Assembly (NCBI GenBank): GCA_031284745.1
Contig: JAITXJ010000020.1
Span: forward strand, 1-60,782
From: Acholeplasmatales bacterium
GTDB lineage: Bacteria > Bacillota_I > Bacilli_A > Acholeplasmatales > Acholeplasmataceae
Direction of reading: 5' to 3'
Length of the DNA stretch: 60,782 nt
Each line of letters opens with the position of its first letter. Positions within the stretch are counted from its first letter, which is position 1. The position numbers were made by a program, and so were the translations under genes. Of the stretch, positions 27,345 to 35,035 are shown one piece after another. The notes beneath the pieces were generated by a model that saw only the letters and a list, made by a program, of their open reading frames with translations, searched no databases and was not told the origin of the DNA.

Positions 27345-28296
27345 AGAAGAACTTAAAGTTTTGGAAGAAAGAAGTGCTAAGGGGGATAGTGAGGCTACAA
27401 ATTTACTAGCCAATTATCATATCAATACCAGTGATAGTGATTCTAATAAGGCCTTTGAATTGTTTTCTTTGGCTAATAAACAAGCTTTTGAGCAAGAAAA
27501 AGTAAATATTATCAAAGCTTATAGTGATAGTGGTATTGTGTTAAATAGTCCCTTGGCCACTGTTTATGTTATCAATAGCAAGGAAGATGAAAAGACTTTA
27601 GTAGATAATATTAATAAAGGCCATACTCATGATATTTTATCTTTGGCGATTGTTTATTATGAGGAAAAGAAGTACACCCTTGCTTTGGAATACTTGAACA
27701 AGGCTTTGGATCAAAAACTATTCCAAGCCCATTACTATTTGGGCTTAATGAATTATTTTGGATTGGGGAAAACGATTGATTATTTACAGGCAAGGAATCA
27801 TTTTTTAAGCGTGAATGATAAAGTTGCGGAAGCTACCTACTATTTAGGATTAATTGAATATAATGGCTTTTTGGGAAAAACGAACTTTCCAGCGGCTCTT
27901 AAATATTTTAATGAGGCGATTAATTTGGGCAGCCAAAATGCTACTTACTTTTTAGGGGTTTGTTACTACTATGGTCGTGGCGGCTTGGCTATTAATTATG
28001 TGAAGGCCTTTGAACTTTTCTCGCAAGCTGCCAAAGATAAAAATCCGGAAGCTCTCAATTTCTTAGGAGTCTGCTACTTTTATGGTAAGGGAGTCACCCT
28101 AGACTATAAAGCTGCCCTCTTTTATTACAACCAAGCTGCTAATCTAAATAACGCTCAAGCTCTCTATAATGCGGGGTATTGCTACCAATATGGTTATGGG
28201 ACCAATGTTGATTTAGCCAAGGCGAAAGCCCTTTATCAAAAATCGGCATCTCTAGGCAATAACAATGCCCAAAACGCCCTTAAGCTGATAAATTAA
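27337..28296 (+). CDS. Sel1-like repeat protein
   Basis: The 319 residues have no signal peptide. From about residue 120 to the end they form at least five Sel1/TPR-like alpha-helical units of about 36 residues, with the pattern A..YLG.CYYYG.G...DY.KA..(quoted pieces: FLGVCYYYGRGGLAINYVKA, FLGVCYFYGKGVTLDYKA). Such proteins are usually scaffolds for protein-protein contacts. An AGGAG SD lies inside the regulator gene, and the 8-bp overlap couples the two. The 3' end overlaps the convergent pnuC-like gene by 17 bp. Partners are unknown. Confidence 0.85.
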   Translation: MNKEELKVLEERSAKGDSEATNLLANYHINTSDSDSNKAFELFSLANKQAFEQEKVNIIKAYSDSGIVLNSPLATVYVINSKEDEKTLVDNINKGHTHDILSLAIVYYEEKKYTLALEYLNKALDQKLFQAHYYLGLMNYFGLGKTIDYLQARNHFLSVNDKVAEATYYLGLIEYNGFLGKTNFPAALKYFNEAINLGSQNATYFLGVCYYYGRGGLAINYVKAFELFSQAAKDKNPEALNFLGVCYFYGKGVTLDYKAALFYYNQAANLNNAQALYNAGYCYQYGYGTNVDLAKAKALYQKSASLGNNNAQNALKLIN

Positions 28297-28996
28297 TTGT
28301 CTTATTTTCTTCCAGACTGATGGTTTCTAATTGTTGGCGTTTATAAATACGTAGCCAATTAATATAACCAATAATTCCTGAAATAAAATAAATTAACCAC
28401 ATAATAATCGTGGTAATATTTCTAATGTCGTTGATGGTAAATAAGGTATAAAGAACTAAGTTACAAATATTACCGATAGTAAAGTATATATAACTTTCAA
28501 TGCGATATGTCGTTAAAAGAATCAAACTAATACATAAAAAAGAAGTACCCACCGCATCTAAATACCAATAAGAACCATGCAGCAGATAGAGGGCAACTAA
28601 AAAGATACCAATGGCTAGGACTTGAATACCTAAGAGTAAAAAAAAGTACTTTAGACTAATATGTCGCAGTCGGGGTTCATTTTTAGTTGGGTGTTTATAT
28701 TGCTTAATAATCCCAATTATTAAAAAAGGAATACAAAAAGCTAGCGCGTAGACACTCAGTAAATAAACCTTATTAAGCATCGAGGCCACCCCAAAAAAGA
28801 TATTGTTTAAAATTCCAAAATAAAAAGTTTTTTTCGATGCCCCAATGGCTAGTAAAGAATAAATAATTCCAAAAATTGTTGCTATACTAGATATGATACT
28901 TAGGGGGCTAAAGCCAAAGATAATATTGGAAGTAATAATCATGGCTAAGGAGATAACAAAAACAACGACATCAAAGATAATTAATTTCTTACTCAT
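28280..28996 (-). CDS. pnuC: PnuC-like nicotinamide riboside/mononucleotide transporter
   Basis: The 238-residue integral membrane protein has seven or more hydrophobic segments. The C-terminal half fits the PnuC family: YLDAVGTSFLCISLILLTTY, a basic/acidic RIES turn, the following IYFTIGNICNLVLYTLF and the terminal IIGYINWLRIYKRQ. PnuC proteins import NAD precursors. It is the third gene after thioredoxin and the flavoprotein and overlaps the latter by 8 bp, linking cofactor uptake with redox enzymes. The N-terminal half is less similar, so the substrate is uncertain. Confidence 0.72.
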   Translation of the reverse strand: MSKKLIIFDVVVFVISLAMIITSNIIFGFSPLSIISSIATIFGIIYSLLAIGASKKTFYFGILNNIFFGVASMLNKVYLLSVYALAFCIPFLIIGIIKQYKHPTKNEPRLRHISLKYFFLLLGIQVLAIGIFLVALYLLHGSYWYLDAVGTSFLCISLILLTTYRIESYIYFTIGNICNLVLYTLFTINDIRNITTIIMWLIYFISGIIGYINWLRIYKRQQLETISLEENKTINLSA

Positions 28997-29831
28997 TATT
29001 TAACCTTTGATTAATCGCGTAAGCAATCATCATTCCATCATAACTGGCTTTGGTAATTTGTTTAATACCACCAATGCAATCCCCACCGGCATAAATAGAT
29101 TTAATACTGGTGGCGTAATCTTGATCCACCACAATACTATTATTTTTTAATTCTAAACCTAATTTTCCCGCAAAGCCCAGGATGCCAGGACTATCATCGG
29201 CGATGAATAAACCATCGATGGGATATAATTGGTTATTAGCTAAAACTGCTTCTAAAGTTTGGGTTCCCTGAAGCTTCAGGTCTTTCGTAGGAATAATCTG
29301 GTATTTTGGAAGTTTTAGTTCATCAGGAGTAAAAATGAGAATCTTATTGGTAATATTTTTAAGAATATCTAGTTCATGCAGGAGGTAGTCACCACTGCCA
29401 AAAAGACCAATTGTTTTGTTTAAATAAAAAAAGCCATCACAACTAGCACAATAGCTAATTCCCTTGCCTAAATATTTTTGCACATTTTTTACTTTGGAGG
29501 AATAGTTGAGACCAATTCCTAAAACCACATATTTCGTTAAAATACTTTGCTTATTGGTAATTACTCGTAAAAAACCATCTATAGATACGATATCTAAGAC
29601 AGTTTCTTTTTCTACTTGAACTCCTAAGGTTTGTAATTTAGCCATGGTATTGTCGATTAACAAAGTCCCATTTTCTAAATTAACGCCAAAATAGTTATCG
29701 ATTTGGAGATTCTTCTTTTTGAGAATACTATCCTCATTAGATAAAACCAGTACCTGGCGGTTAAATCTTTTTAGATATGTGGCCGCACTAAGCCCACAAG
29801 GCCCCCCGCCTACGACGATTACATCCCACAT
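28989..29831 (-). CDS. Thioredoxin-reductase-like flavoprotein lacking the NADPH motif
   Basis: The 280 residues have the low-Mr thioredoxin-reductase fold: FAD-binding GGGPCGLSAA near residue 8, redox CASC (Cys128, Cys131) in SYCASCDGFFYL, and the FAD-binding YAGGDCIGG near residue 250. In ordinary NADPH enzymes the inserted domain reads GGGDSAxEE and HRRxxxR. Here the equivalent positions are GSGDYLLHE (145-153) and FTPDELK (167-173), with both arginines missing. That is the pattern of flavin-dependent reductases using ferredoxin or another donor instead of NADPH. It follows trxA with a 2-bp gap, so thioredoxin is the likely partner. Confidence 0.88.
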   Translation of the reverse strand: MWDVIVVGGGPCGLSAATYLKRFNRQVLVLSNEDSILKKKNLQIDNYFGVNLENGTLLIDNTMAKLQTLGVQVEKETVLDIVSIDGFLRVITNKQSILTKYVVLGIGLNYSSKVKNVQKYLGKGISYCASCDGFFYLNKTIGLFGSGDYLLHELDILKNITNKILIFTPDELKLPKYQIIPTKDLKLQGTQTLEAVLANNQLYPIDGLFIADDSPGILGFAGKLGLELKNNSIVVDQDYATSIKSIYAGGDCIGGIKQITKASYDGMMIAYAINQRLNNE

Positions 29832-29833
29832 TT

Positions 29834-30127
29834 TTACAAATTTAAAAGGGTGGATTTTGATTGAACGCCAACCAATTTTTTTTGCAGCTTGCCATCAACA
29901 AAATAACAAATAGTGGGAATATTAGTGATTTGATAACTAATAGCCAACTCTCTATTTTGATCAACATCCACTTTTGCAAAAACAACCTCAGTGGTTTCTT
30001 GACTAGCTTCTTCGACAATTGGAGCTTGAATCCGACAAGGTCCACACCAAGTTGCATAAAAATCGATAATAACTTTTTTATTAGTTAGTAAATTTTGAAC
30101 CTCGTTGTTAATAATTTCTAATACCAT
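29834..30127 (-). CDS. trxA: Thioredoxin
   Basis: The 97-residue protein is a single thioredoxin fold with active site WCGPC in FYATWCGPCRIQAP, the buried Asp region and the cis-Pro segment TNIPTICYFVDG. It reduces disulfides in cytosolic proteins such as ribonucleotide reductase. It is the first gene of the trxA-flavoprotein-pnuC operon, preceded by AAAAGGAGC and an extended -10. It is slightly shorter than E. coli Trx (108). Confidence 0.95.
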   Translation of the reverse strand: MVLEIINNEVQNLLTNKKVIIDFYATWCGPCRIQAPIVEEASQETTEVVFAKVDVDQNRELAISYQITNIPTICYFVDGKLQKKLVGVQSKSTLLNL

Positions 30128-30150
30128 ATATCGCTCCTTTTACATGAATA

Positions 30151-30156
30151 ATTATA
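30151..30156 (-). promoter_or_regulatory. Promoter -10 of the thioredoxin operon
   Basis: On the reverse strand the sequence reads TTTGATATAATTATT, an extended -10 (TGATATAAT), about 24 bp before the trxA ATG. The identical 15-mer appears before the regulator gene at 26964. Confidence 0.7.
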
Positions 30157-30265
30157 TCAAAGCTCGGTAAAATAATTCTTTTAAGGCTCACCTTTCGCGT
30201 TTTAGCTTATCAACCCTGGTTTTAGCCAATAATATCAACCCCATTATTATTGTATATTAAATGTC

Positions 30266-30330
30266 CAAAGTTAAGTTTTAGTTTTATATTTGAACACTCT
30301 TAAAAACGCAAGTTACTTTTAGAAGTTACT
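30266..30330 (-). repeat. 65-bp dispersed repeat, copy 2
   Basis: Reverse complement of copy 1 at 8475-8539, 63 of 65 positions identical. On the plus strand it starts CAAAGTTAAGTTTTAG and ends AGAAGTTACT. It lies between the trxA promoter and a small lipoprotein gene, 47 bp upstream of that gene's extended -10. Confidence 0.8.
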
Positions 30331-30377
30331 AATAATATCAACAGCGGGAAGACCGTCCCACTTAAAGAAAATAGTGG

Positions 30378-30383
30378 TATAAT
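30378..30383 (+). promoter_or_regulatory. Extended -10 promoter of the lipoprotein gene
   Basis: TGGTATAAT gives a TGn extended -10; no -35 is recognisable. GGAGG follows before the ATG at 30416. Confidence 0.65.
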
Positions 30384-30415
30384 AATAGGGGATTTATTTT
30401 ACGAAATGGAGGGTT

Positions 30416-30835
30416 ATGAAAAAAATTATCTATTTACTCTTACTCTTGCCACTAATGATTATCTTTATTAGTTGTACGAAATCAATTAAAGACTATGAAT
30501 TGAATTTTCATGGTTTTTATACCACGCAGAATCAGGCCTTCATCATTGAGGATCGCCACCAACTGCTAGAATTAGGTGATGAAGAGTTAATCAACAATTT
30601 TGATGATGATTATTTTACTACTAAACAATTAATTGTTATTTTTCATCTCTTCGGTAATGGCTTAGGCGAAAATAACTTTAAAGTGAATCAACTATCTGTG
30701 AAAAATAAAACCATCTATTTAGACTTGGGAGTTTCGAGCCGGGGCTTTCAACCAGTGGTTGTCTCCTATATAGTATATATTCAAATCAACTGCGTCAACG
30801 CTCAATCGCTTGTTTTAACGAAAACAGCCTATTAA
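30416..30835 (+). CDS. Small lipoprotein, unknown function
   Basis: The 139 residues start with MKK, a hydrophobic segment and the lipobox FISC (Cys near residue 20), so it is probably anchored to the outer face of the membrane. The mature part (KSIKDYELNFHGFYTT...) is about 118 residues with mostly beta-type pattern and one further Cys. No domain was recognised. SD GGAGG is 4 bases before the ATG. A copy of the 65-bp repeat lies upstream. Confidence 0.75.
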   Translation: MKKIIYLLLLLPLMIIFISCTKSIKDYELNFHGFYTTQNQAFIIEDRHQLLELGDEELINNFDDDYFTTKQLIVIFHLFGNGLGENNFKVNQLSVKNKTIYLDLGVSSRGFQPVVVSYIVYIQINCVNAQSLVLTKTAY

Positions 30836-30962
30836 TTTTTCTTAAAAATAACTTAAAGTCCAGCAAAACTAAGCTGCGATGAATAGTCCATTTGGGAGCC
30901 TCATTTTTTTTCTTTATTGACTAATTAGCTAGGTTGTAAAGTAGGGGAATACGTAAAAATGG

Positions 30963-30968
30963 TATAAT
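30963..30968 (+). promoter_or_regulatory. Extended -10 promoter of the 31000 membrane protein gene
   Basis: TGGTATAAT, same as at 30375-30383. The expected start of transcription is near 30975, so the ATG at 30982 would have almost no leader, while the TTG at 31000 has a well-placed SD. Confidence 0.6.
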
Positions 30969-30999
30969 CTTTGATGCAAGTATGAGGAGAAGATTTACT

Positions 31000-31782
31000 T
31001 TGCCAACCCAACCATTTGATACTTTTCATCTTTCATATTTAATTACCTCTTTAATTCTGAGTGCCGTGATCTTAGTTTTGGCTAAATTGTTGCTAAAAAA
31101 ACAAAGGGCTAAAAATATTTTTCTTTTAGTTTTTGGTATTCTTCCTTTTGCGATTCATATTAGTTTGCTGTGGGGAGAATTTTTTATCTACGGGCGAGCA
31201 ATCGCCTATGATAATATTTTATTTGCGATTTACCCTTGTAATGTGGTCATGTTTATGGTCCTTTATTTGGGTGGTAGTCGGCGGAAAAATACTTATTTTT
31301 TTCAAGGAAGCGCTTGTTTTGCTTTTTACGTGGGGATCGTTGGTAATTTAGCGGGCTTATTTTATCCCACCTACTATTATGATGGTTTAACTTTTGAGGC
31401 CGTAAAATCTCTCTTATCGCACTCGACGTTATTTATTTGTTGTTGGTGGTTATTGTTAGGTGGTTATTTTAAAATAAGGTTAACCAATATTATACCTTAT
31501 GCCCTGGGCTGTGTGGGTGGTCTGATAATCGGTTTGCTTAATTTCTCTATTTTTAAAATCAGTGGAGCACCATACTTACATATTATGTATATTGGCACTC
31601 CAGCAATTCCTAATACTCCCTTGACCATTTGGGTGATCATGCCCCTGAGCTGTCTTTTCGTGGCTTTGATTGGTTATTTAGGGGAATTCGCTTACCCCAA
31701 AGAATTAAGGTCCTATCATAAATTTCGGATTTTTGATCAAAAGAATCCTGATGGATCGAATATCGAGGAAAACAAAGTTTAA
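31000..31782 (+). CDS. YwaF/TMEM164-like integral membrane protein
   Basis: The 260-residue protein has about seven membrane segments with the TIGR02206 (YwaF) layout: PFDTFHLSYL before TM1, a Cys-containing YPCNVVMFMVLY, YVGIVGNLAGLFYP, and LLSHSTLFICCW, with the conserved His. Function of bacterial members is unknown. The TTG at 31000 is chosen because AGGAGA ends 9 bases before it; the ATG at 30982 has no SD and would place RRRFT at the N-terminus. Family assignment rests on layout rather than a strong motif match. Confidence 0.6.
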   Translation: MPTQPFDTFHLSYLITSLILSAVILVLAKLLLKKQRAKNIFLLVFGILPFAIHISLLWGEFFIYGRAIAYDNILFAIYPCNVVMFMVLYLGGSRRKNTYFFQGSACFAFYVGIVGNLAGLFYPTYYYDGLTFEAVKSLLSHSTLFICCWWLLLGGYFKIRLTNIIPYALGCVGGLIIGLLNFSIFKISGAPYLHIMYIGTPAIPNTPLTIWVIMPLSCLFVALIGYLGEFAYPKELRSYHKFRIFDQKNPDGSNIEENKV

Positions 31783-31829
31783 AAAGTTATACATTTTATC
31801 TAAAAATGGATGTTTTATTGGAAATATGA

Positions 31830-31835
31830 TAGAAT
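31830..31835 (+). promoter_or_regulatory. Extended -10 promoter (TGATAGAAT)
   Basis: TGATAGAAT lies 22 bp before the ATG at 31857, with GAGG between. The same nine bases form the reverse-strand -10 of the candidate RNA at 8368-8424. Confidence 0.55.
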
Positions 31836-31856
31836 ACTATTTGAGGTATAAGAATA

Positions 31857-32507
31857 ATGATTAAAAATAAAATATTTTCTTTGGGATATCGTCTAGTGGG
31901 TTTTGGCTTGGCTTTAAGTGGTATTATTATAAAATTGTTGGAAGTAAGGCTCTGGAAAGATGTCTTGACTTTTACTTTTCTATCGTGTTTATTCGCTTGT
32001 GTTTTACTGGGGATGTTAGCTATCCGTACGCTTATTTCTTTGATCAAAGAGGGCGCTCATGGGGATAGTTCCTTTTTTCCACGCCTTGAAGGTATCGCGA
32101 CCATTTTAATATTTTTTACCTTAGTGGTTTACTGGGCCATTGTCGCCCCTGGGAAAGATTCCAATCTTTTTACGTATTTAAATATAACTTTGCATTTGGT
32201 AATTCCTATTTTGGTAATTGTGGATTATATTGTCGTGCGTGGGAGTAATTTTATGAAAAAAATCGATTTAATAATCTATATCATTCCCCCATTAATCTAT
32301 TGGATTTTCATTATTATCATTGGTTTTTTAAAATTAGTTGCTTTTGAAAGTGATAATTATTTCCCCTATGGTTTTATGAATTTTCATAAGTCGGCTCTGC
32401 CAGGAGCAATCATTTTACCGGCGATTGTTTTAGTTTATGTGGGAGTAACATTTTTACTTTATTTCTTAGATACGAAATTTAAAACCAAACCAACCCTAAT
32501 CAAATAA
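31857..32507 (+). CDS. Pr6Pr / AIG1-like integral membrane protein
   Basis: The 216-residue protein has six hydrophobic segments. The pattern YLNITLHLVIPILVIVDYIV, KKIDLIIYIIPPLIYWIF and the NYFPYGFMNF segment near residue 175 fit the FAR-17a/AIG1 family (bacterial Pr6Pr group). The family's eukaryotic members hydrolyse fatty-acid esters of hydroxy fatty acids using Thr and His; bacterial function is unknown. The His at HLVIP could be the equivalent. It is separated from the preceding gene by 74 bp and has its own promoter. Confidence 0.65.
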   Translation: MIKNKIFSLGYRLVGFGLALSGIIIKLLEVRLWKDVLTFTFLSCLFACVLLGMLAIRTLISLIKEGAHGDSSFFPRLEGIATILIFFTLVVYWAIVAPGKDSNLFTYLNITLHLVIPILVIVDYIVVRGSNFMKKIDLIIYIIPPLIYWIFIIIIGFLKLVAFESDNYFPYGFMNFHKSALPGAIILPAIVLVYVGVTFLLYFLDTKFKTKPTLIK

Positions 32508-32521
32508 CTTCTTTGATTAGG
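32495..32521 (+). terminator. Terminator hairpin region after the Pr6Pr gene
   Basis: CCTAATCAAA and TTTGATTAGG pair perfectly over 10 bp with a 7-nt loop; the stop codon is in the loop. A second short stem (AGCC...GGCT) and a T7 run follow at 32522-32552. Together they probably end transcription before the hydrogenase operon. Confidence 0.6.
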
Positions 32522-32636
32522 AGCCTAAATTACCTCTTTGGCTGATTTTTTTCTTATAAAAAAAGGAAATTATTTGGTTAGCCCTAGCTTACTTATAAAA
32601 ACTATTGTTAATAAATAAATTATTTACGAGTTGTTA

Positions 32637-32642
32637 TATAAT
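32637..32642 (+). promoter_or_regulatory. Promoter -10 of the hydrogenase operon
   Basis: TATAAT within TTGTTATATAATAATT, 26 bp before the first ATG; SD TAGGAGAT follows. No clear -35. Confidence 0.55.
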
Positions 32643-32668
32643 AATTAGGTGAGAATTAGGAGATTTAT

Positions 32669-33148
32669 ATGAGTAAATTAAACCCAGCTGCCGTTAAAAA
32701 AATTGAAAAAATATGCATGAGGTATCAAGGCGAGAAAACACCATTAATGATGATTTTGTCGGATATTCAAAAGGAATATGGGTATATCCCCTTAGAAGTT
32801 CAGGAAATCGTTTCGGAACATACTAATTTACCGGTGGCCGAAATTTATGGAGTGGTTACCTTTTATTCATTTTTTTCTTTAACTCCCAAGGGTAAGTATA
32901 TTATCGGGGTTTGCTTAGGAACTGCTTGTTATGTGAAGGGTAGTCAAAACGTGATCGATAAATTTTCCGAGATTTTAGGGATTATGCCGGGAGAAACCAC
33001 GCAGGATGGTTTATTTACTTTGGATGCCCTACGCTGCATCGGGGCTTGTGGGATTGCTCCCGCTGTTTCCATCAATGGGAAGGTCTATCCGAAAGTTAGT
33101 TTGGACTCCGTGAATAAAATTGTTAGTGAATATCGAGGTAAGGAATAA
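32669..33148 (+). CDS. hydC: NADH-dependent [FeFe] hydrogenase, NuoE-like subunit
   Basis: This is the [2Fe-2S] thioredoxin-like subunit of a multimeric hydrogenase, homologous to complex I NuoE and HndA/HydC. The 159 residues include the N-terminal helical domain (GYIPLEVQEIVSEHTNLP) and the four cluster cysteines in CLGTACYV (near residue 92) and CIGACG (near 131). It is first in the three-gene operon; its stop overlaps the next ATG by one base (TAATG). Confidence 0.93.
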   Translation: MSKLNPAAVKKIEKICMRYQGEKTPLMMILSDIQKEYGYIPLEVQEIVSEHTNLPVAEIYGVVTFYSFFSLTPKGKYIIGVCLGTACYVKGSQNVIDKFSEILGIMPGETTQDGLFTLDALRCIGACGIAPAVSINGKVYPKVSLDSVNKIVSEYRGKE

Positions 33149-35025
33149 TGTTGAAGATTAAAAATACGGAAGGTTTAAATAAAGTAATCAAGGCCTGTAG
33201 CCTCAAACTAGAGACCAAATTTAATGCTTTAGATGGGAAAAAAGCTATTTTAATTTGTGGGGGAACTGGTTGTTTATCGAGCGATTCGAAGTTAATCAAA
33301 ACTACTTTTGATGAACTAATTAATGAATATGATTTATCACAAAAAGCGAGCGTGAATTTAGTTGGTTGTTTTGGCTTTTGTAGTCAGGGACCATTTGTAA
33401 AAATATTACCTGAGGGAACCTTATACCGTTTAGTCAAGGTTGCTGATGCCCGCCGAATTATCACCGAGGATATCATTAATTCGCAAGTGATTGAAGATCT
33501 TTTATATGTTGATCCTCATACGCAAGAAAAAGTTAAAAGACAAGAAGATATTAATTTTTATAAAAAACAAGTGCGCATCGCTTTGCATGGCTGCGGATTA
33601 ATTAATCCTGAAGATATTGAAGAGGCTTTGGGCTTTGATGCTTTTAAGGCCTTAGATAAAGCTCTCAAGATGCCGCGCGAAGAAGTGCTAAGTATAGTGA
33701 AAGATTCAGGTTTACGTGGTCGTGGTGGAGCAGGATTTCCAACTCATTTAAAATGGAAATTTGCCTATGACGTGGCTAGTGATCAAAAATATGTGGTTTG
33801 TAATGGTGATGAAGGCGATCCGGGAGCTTTTATGGATCGTAGTGTTTTGGAAGGTAATCCTTTTGCGGTTATCGAAGGGATGATGATTGCGGGTTTTGTG
33901 ATTGGGGCGAGTGAAGGATATTTTTATGTGCGAGCAGAATACCCTATCGCGGTGCAAAGATTAAAACTAGCGATTGAAGCGATGCAAAAAGTGGGCTTAT
34001 TAGGAAATAATATTTTAGGTACGGATTTTAGTTTTAATTGTCAAATCCGACTCGGGGCTGGGGCCTTTGTTTGTGGCGAAGAAACCGCCTTACTTAATTC
34101 CATTGAAGGCGGTCGGGGAATGCCACGGCCACGTCCCCCATTTCCAGCCATTAAAGGTCTTTGGGGAAAACCAACGATTGTCAATAATGTCGAAACTTTG
34201 GCTTGTGTACCAACTATTATTCGAGAAGGAGCACAGGCATTTAATAAATACGGAACCGAAAAATCCAAAGGCACCAAGGTGTTTGCTTTAGGGGGAAAGG
34301 TCAACAATGTTGGTCTAGTTGAGGTTCCAATGGGAACCACTCTTCGCGAACTAATTTATGATATTGGTGGGGGAATTCCCAATGGTAAAGCTTTTAAAGC
34401 AATTCAAACCGGAGGTCCCAGTGGTGGTTGCTTAACAGCTGCCGATTTAGACACCCCGATCGATTTTGATAACTTAGTGGCTAAGGGTTCGATGATGGGT
34501 AGTGGTGGTGCAATCGTTATGGATGAAGATAATTGCATGGTCGATGTGGCGAAATTCTACATGGAATTTATTTGTGATGAATCATGTGGTAAATGCTCTC
34601 CCTGTCGAATTGGCACCAAACGTTTACTAGAAAGACTTACTTCCATTACTTTAGGTGATGGCAAGCTTGAGGATTTAGACTATTTATTAGAACTGGCTAA
34701 TCATATTAAAGCTAATTCTCTTTGTGCTCTGGGTCAAACCGCCGCCAATCCCATTCTTTCAACCATTTCCAAATTTAAAGATGAATATCTTGAACATATA
34801 GTTGATAAAAAATGTCAAGCTCATGTTTGTAAAAAATTAATGGAATATTATATTGTTCCCGAAAAATGTAAGAAGTGTTCGTTGTGTGCTCGTAATTGTC
34901 CAGCCCATTGTATTAGCGGAACCCCTGGTCCCAATGGGACTCCTTATGTCATTGACTCTAGTAAGTGTATTAAATGTGGACTATGTATTAGTTCTTGTCG
35001 ATTTGATTCGATAATAAAGAGATAA
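33148..35025 (+). CDS. hydB: NADH-dependent [FeFe] hydrogenase, flavoprotein (NuoF-like) subunit
   Basis: HydB/HndC binds FMN and NAD(H) and carries electrons to the hydrogenase. Its 625 residues show an N-terminal thioredoxin-like [2Fe-2S] domain (CGGTGC at 37-42 and GCFGFCSQ near 75), the FMN-binding GRGGAGFPTHLKW near 190, the NADH-binding GDEGDPGAFMDR, GGRGMPRPRPPFP, the [4Fe-4S] ligands CGKCSPCRIGT, and a C-terminal pair of ferredoxin clusters (CKKCSLCARNCP, CIKCGLCISSC). This matches subunits of electron-bifurcating hydrogenases. hydA follows after 10 bp. Confidence 0.95.
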   Translation: MLKIKNTEGLNKVIKACSLKLETKFNALDGKKAILICGGTGCLSSDSKLIKTTFDELINEYDLSQKASVNLVGCFGFCSQGPFVKILPEGTLYRLVKVADARRIITEDIINSQVIEDLLYVDPHTQEKVKRQEDINFYKKQVRIALHGCGLINPEDIEEALGFDAFKALDKALKMPREEVLSIVKDSGLRGRGGAGFPTHLKWKFAYDVASDQKYVVCNGDEGDPGAFMDRSVLEGNPFAVIEGMMIAGFVIGASEGYFYVRAEYPIAVQRLKLAIEAMQKVGLLGNNILGTDFSFNCQIRLGAGAFVCGEETALLNSIEGGRGMPRPRPPFPAIKGLWGKPTIVNNVETLACVPTIIREGAQAFNKYGTEKSKGTKVFALGGKVNNVGLVEVPMGTTLRELIYDIGGGIPNGKAFKAIQTGGPSGGCLTAADLDTPIDFDNLVAKGSMMGSGGAIVMDEDNCMVDVAKFYMEFICDESCGKCSPCRIGTKRLLERLTSITLGDGKLEDLDYLLELANHIKANSLCALGQTAANPILSTISKFKDEYLEHIVDKKCQAHVCKKLMEYYIVPEKCKKCSLCARNCPAHCISGTPGPNGTPYVIDSSKCIKCGLCISSCRFDSIIKR

Positions 35026-35035
35026 GGAGAAAATT

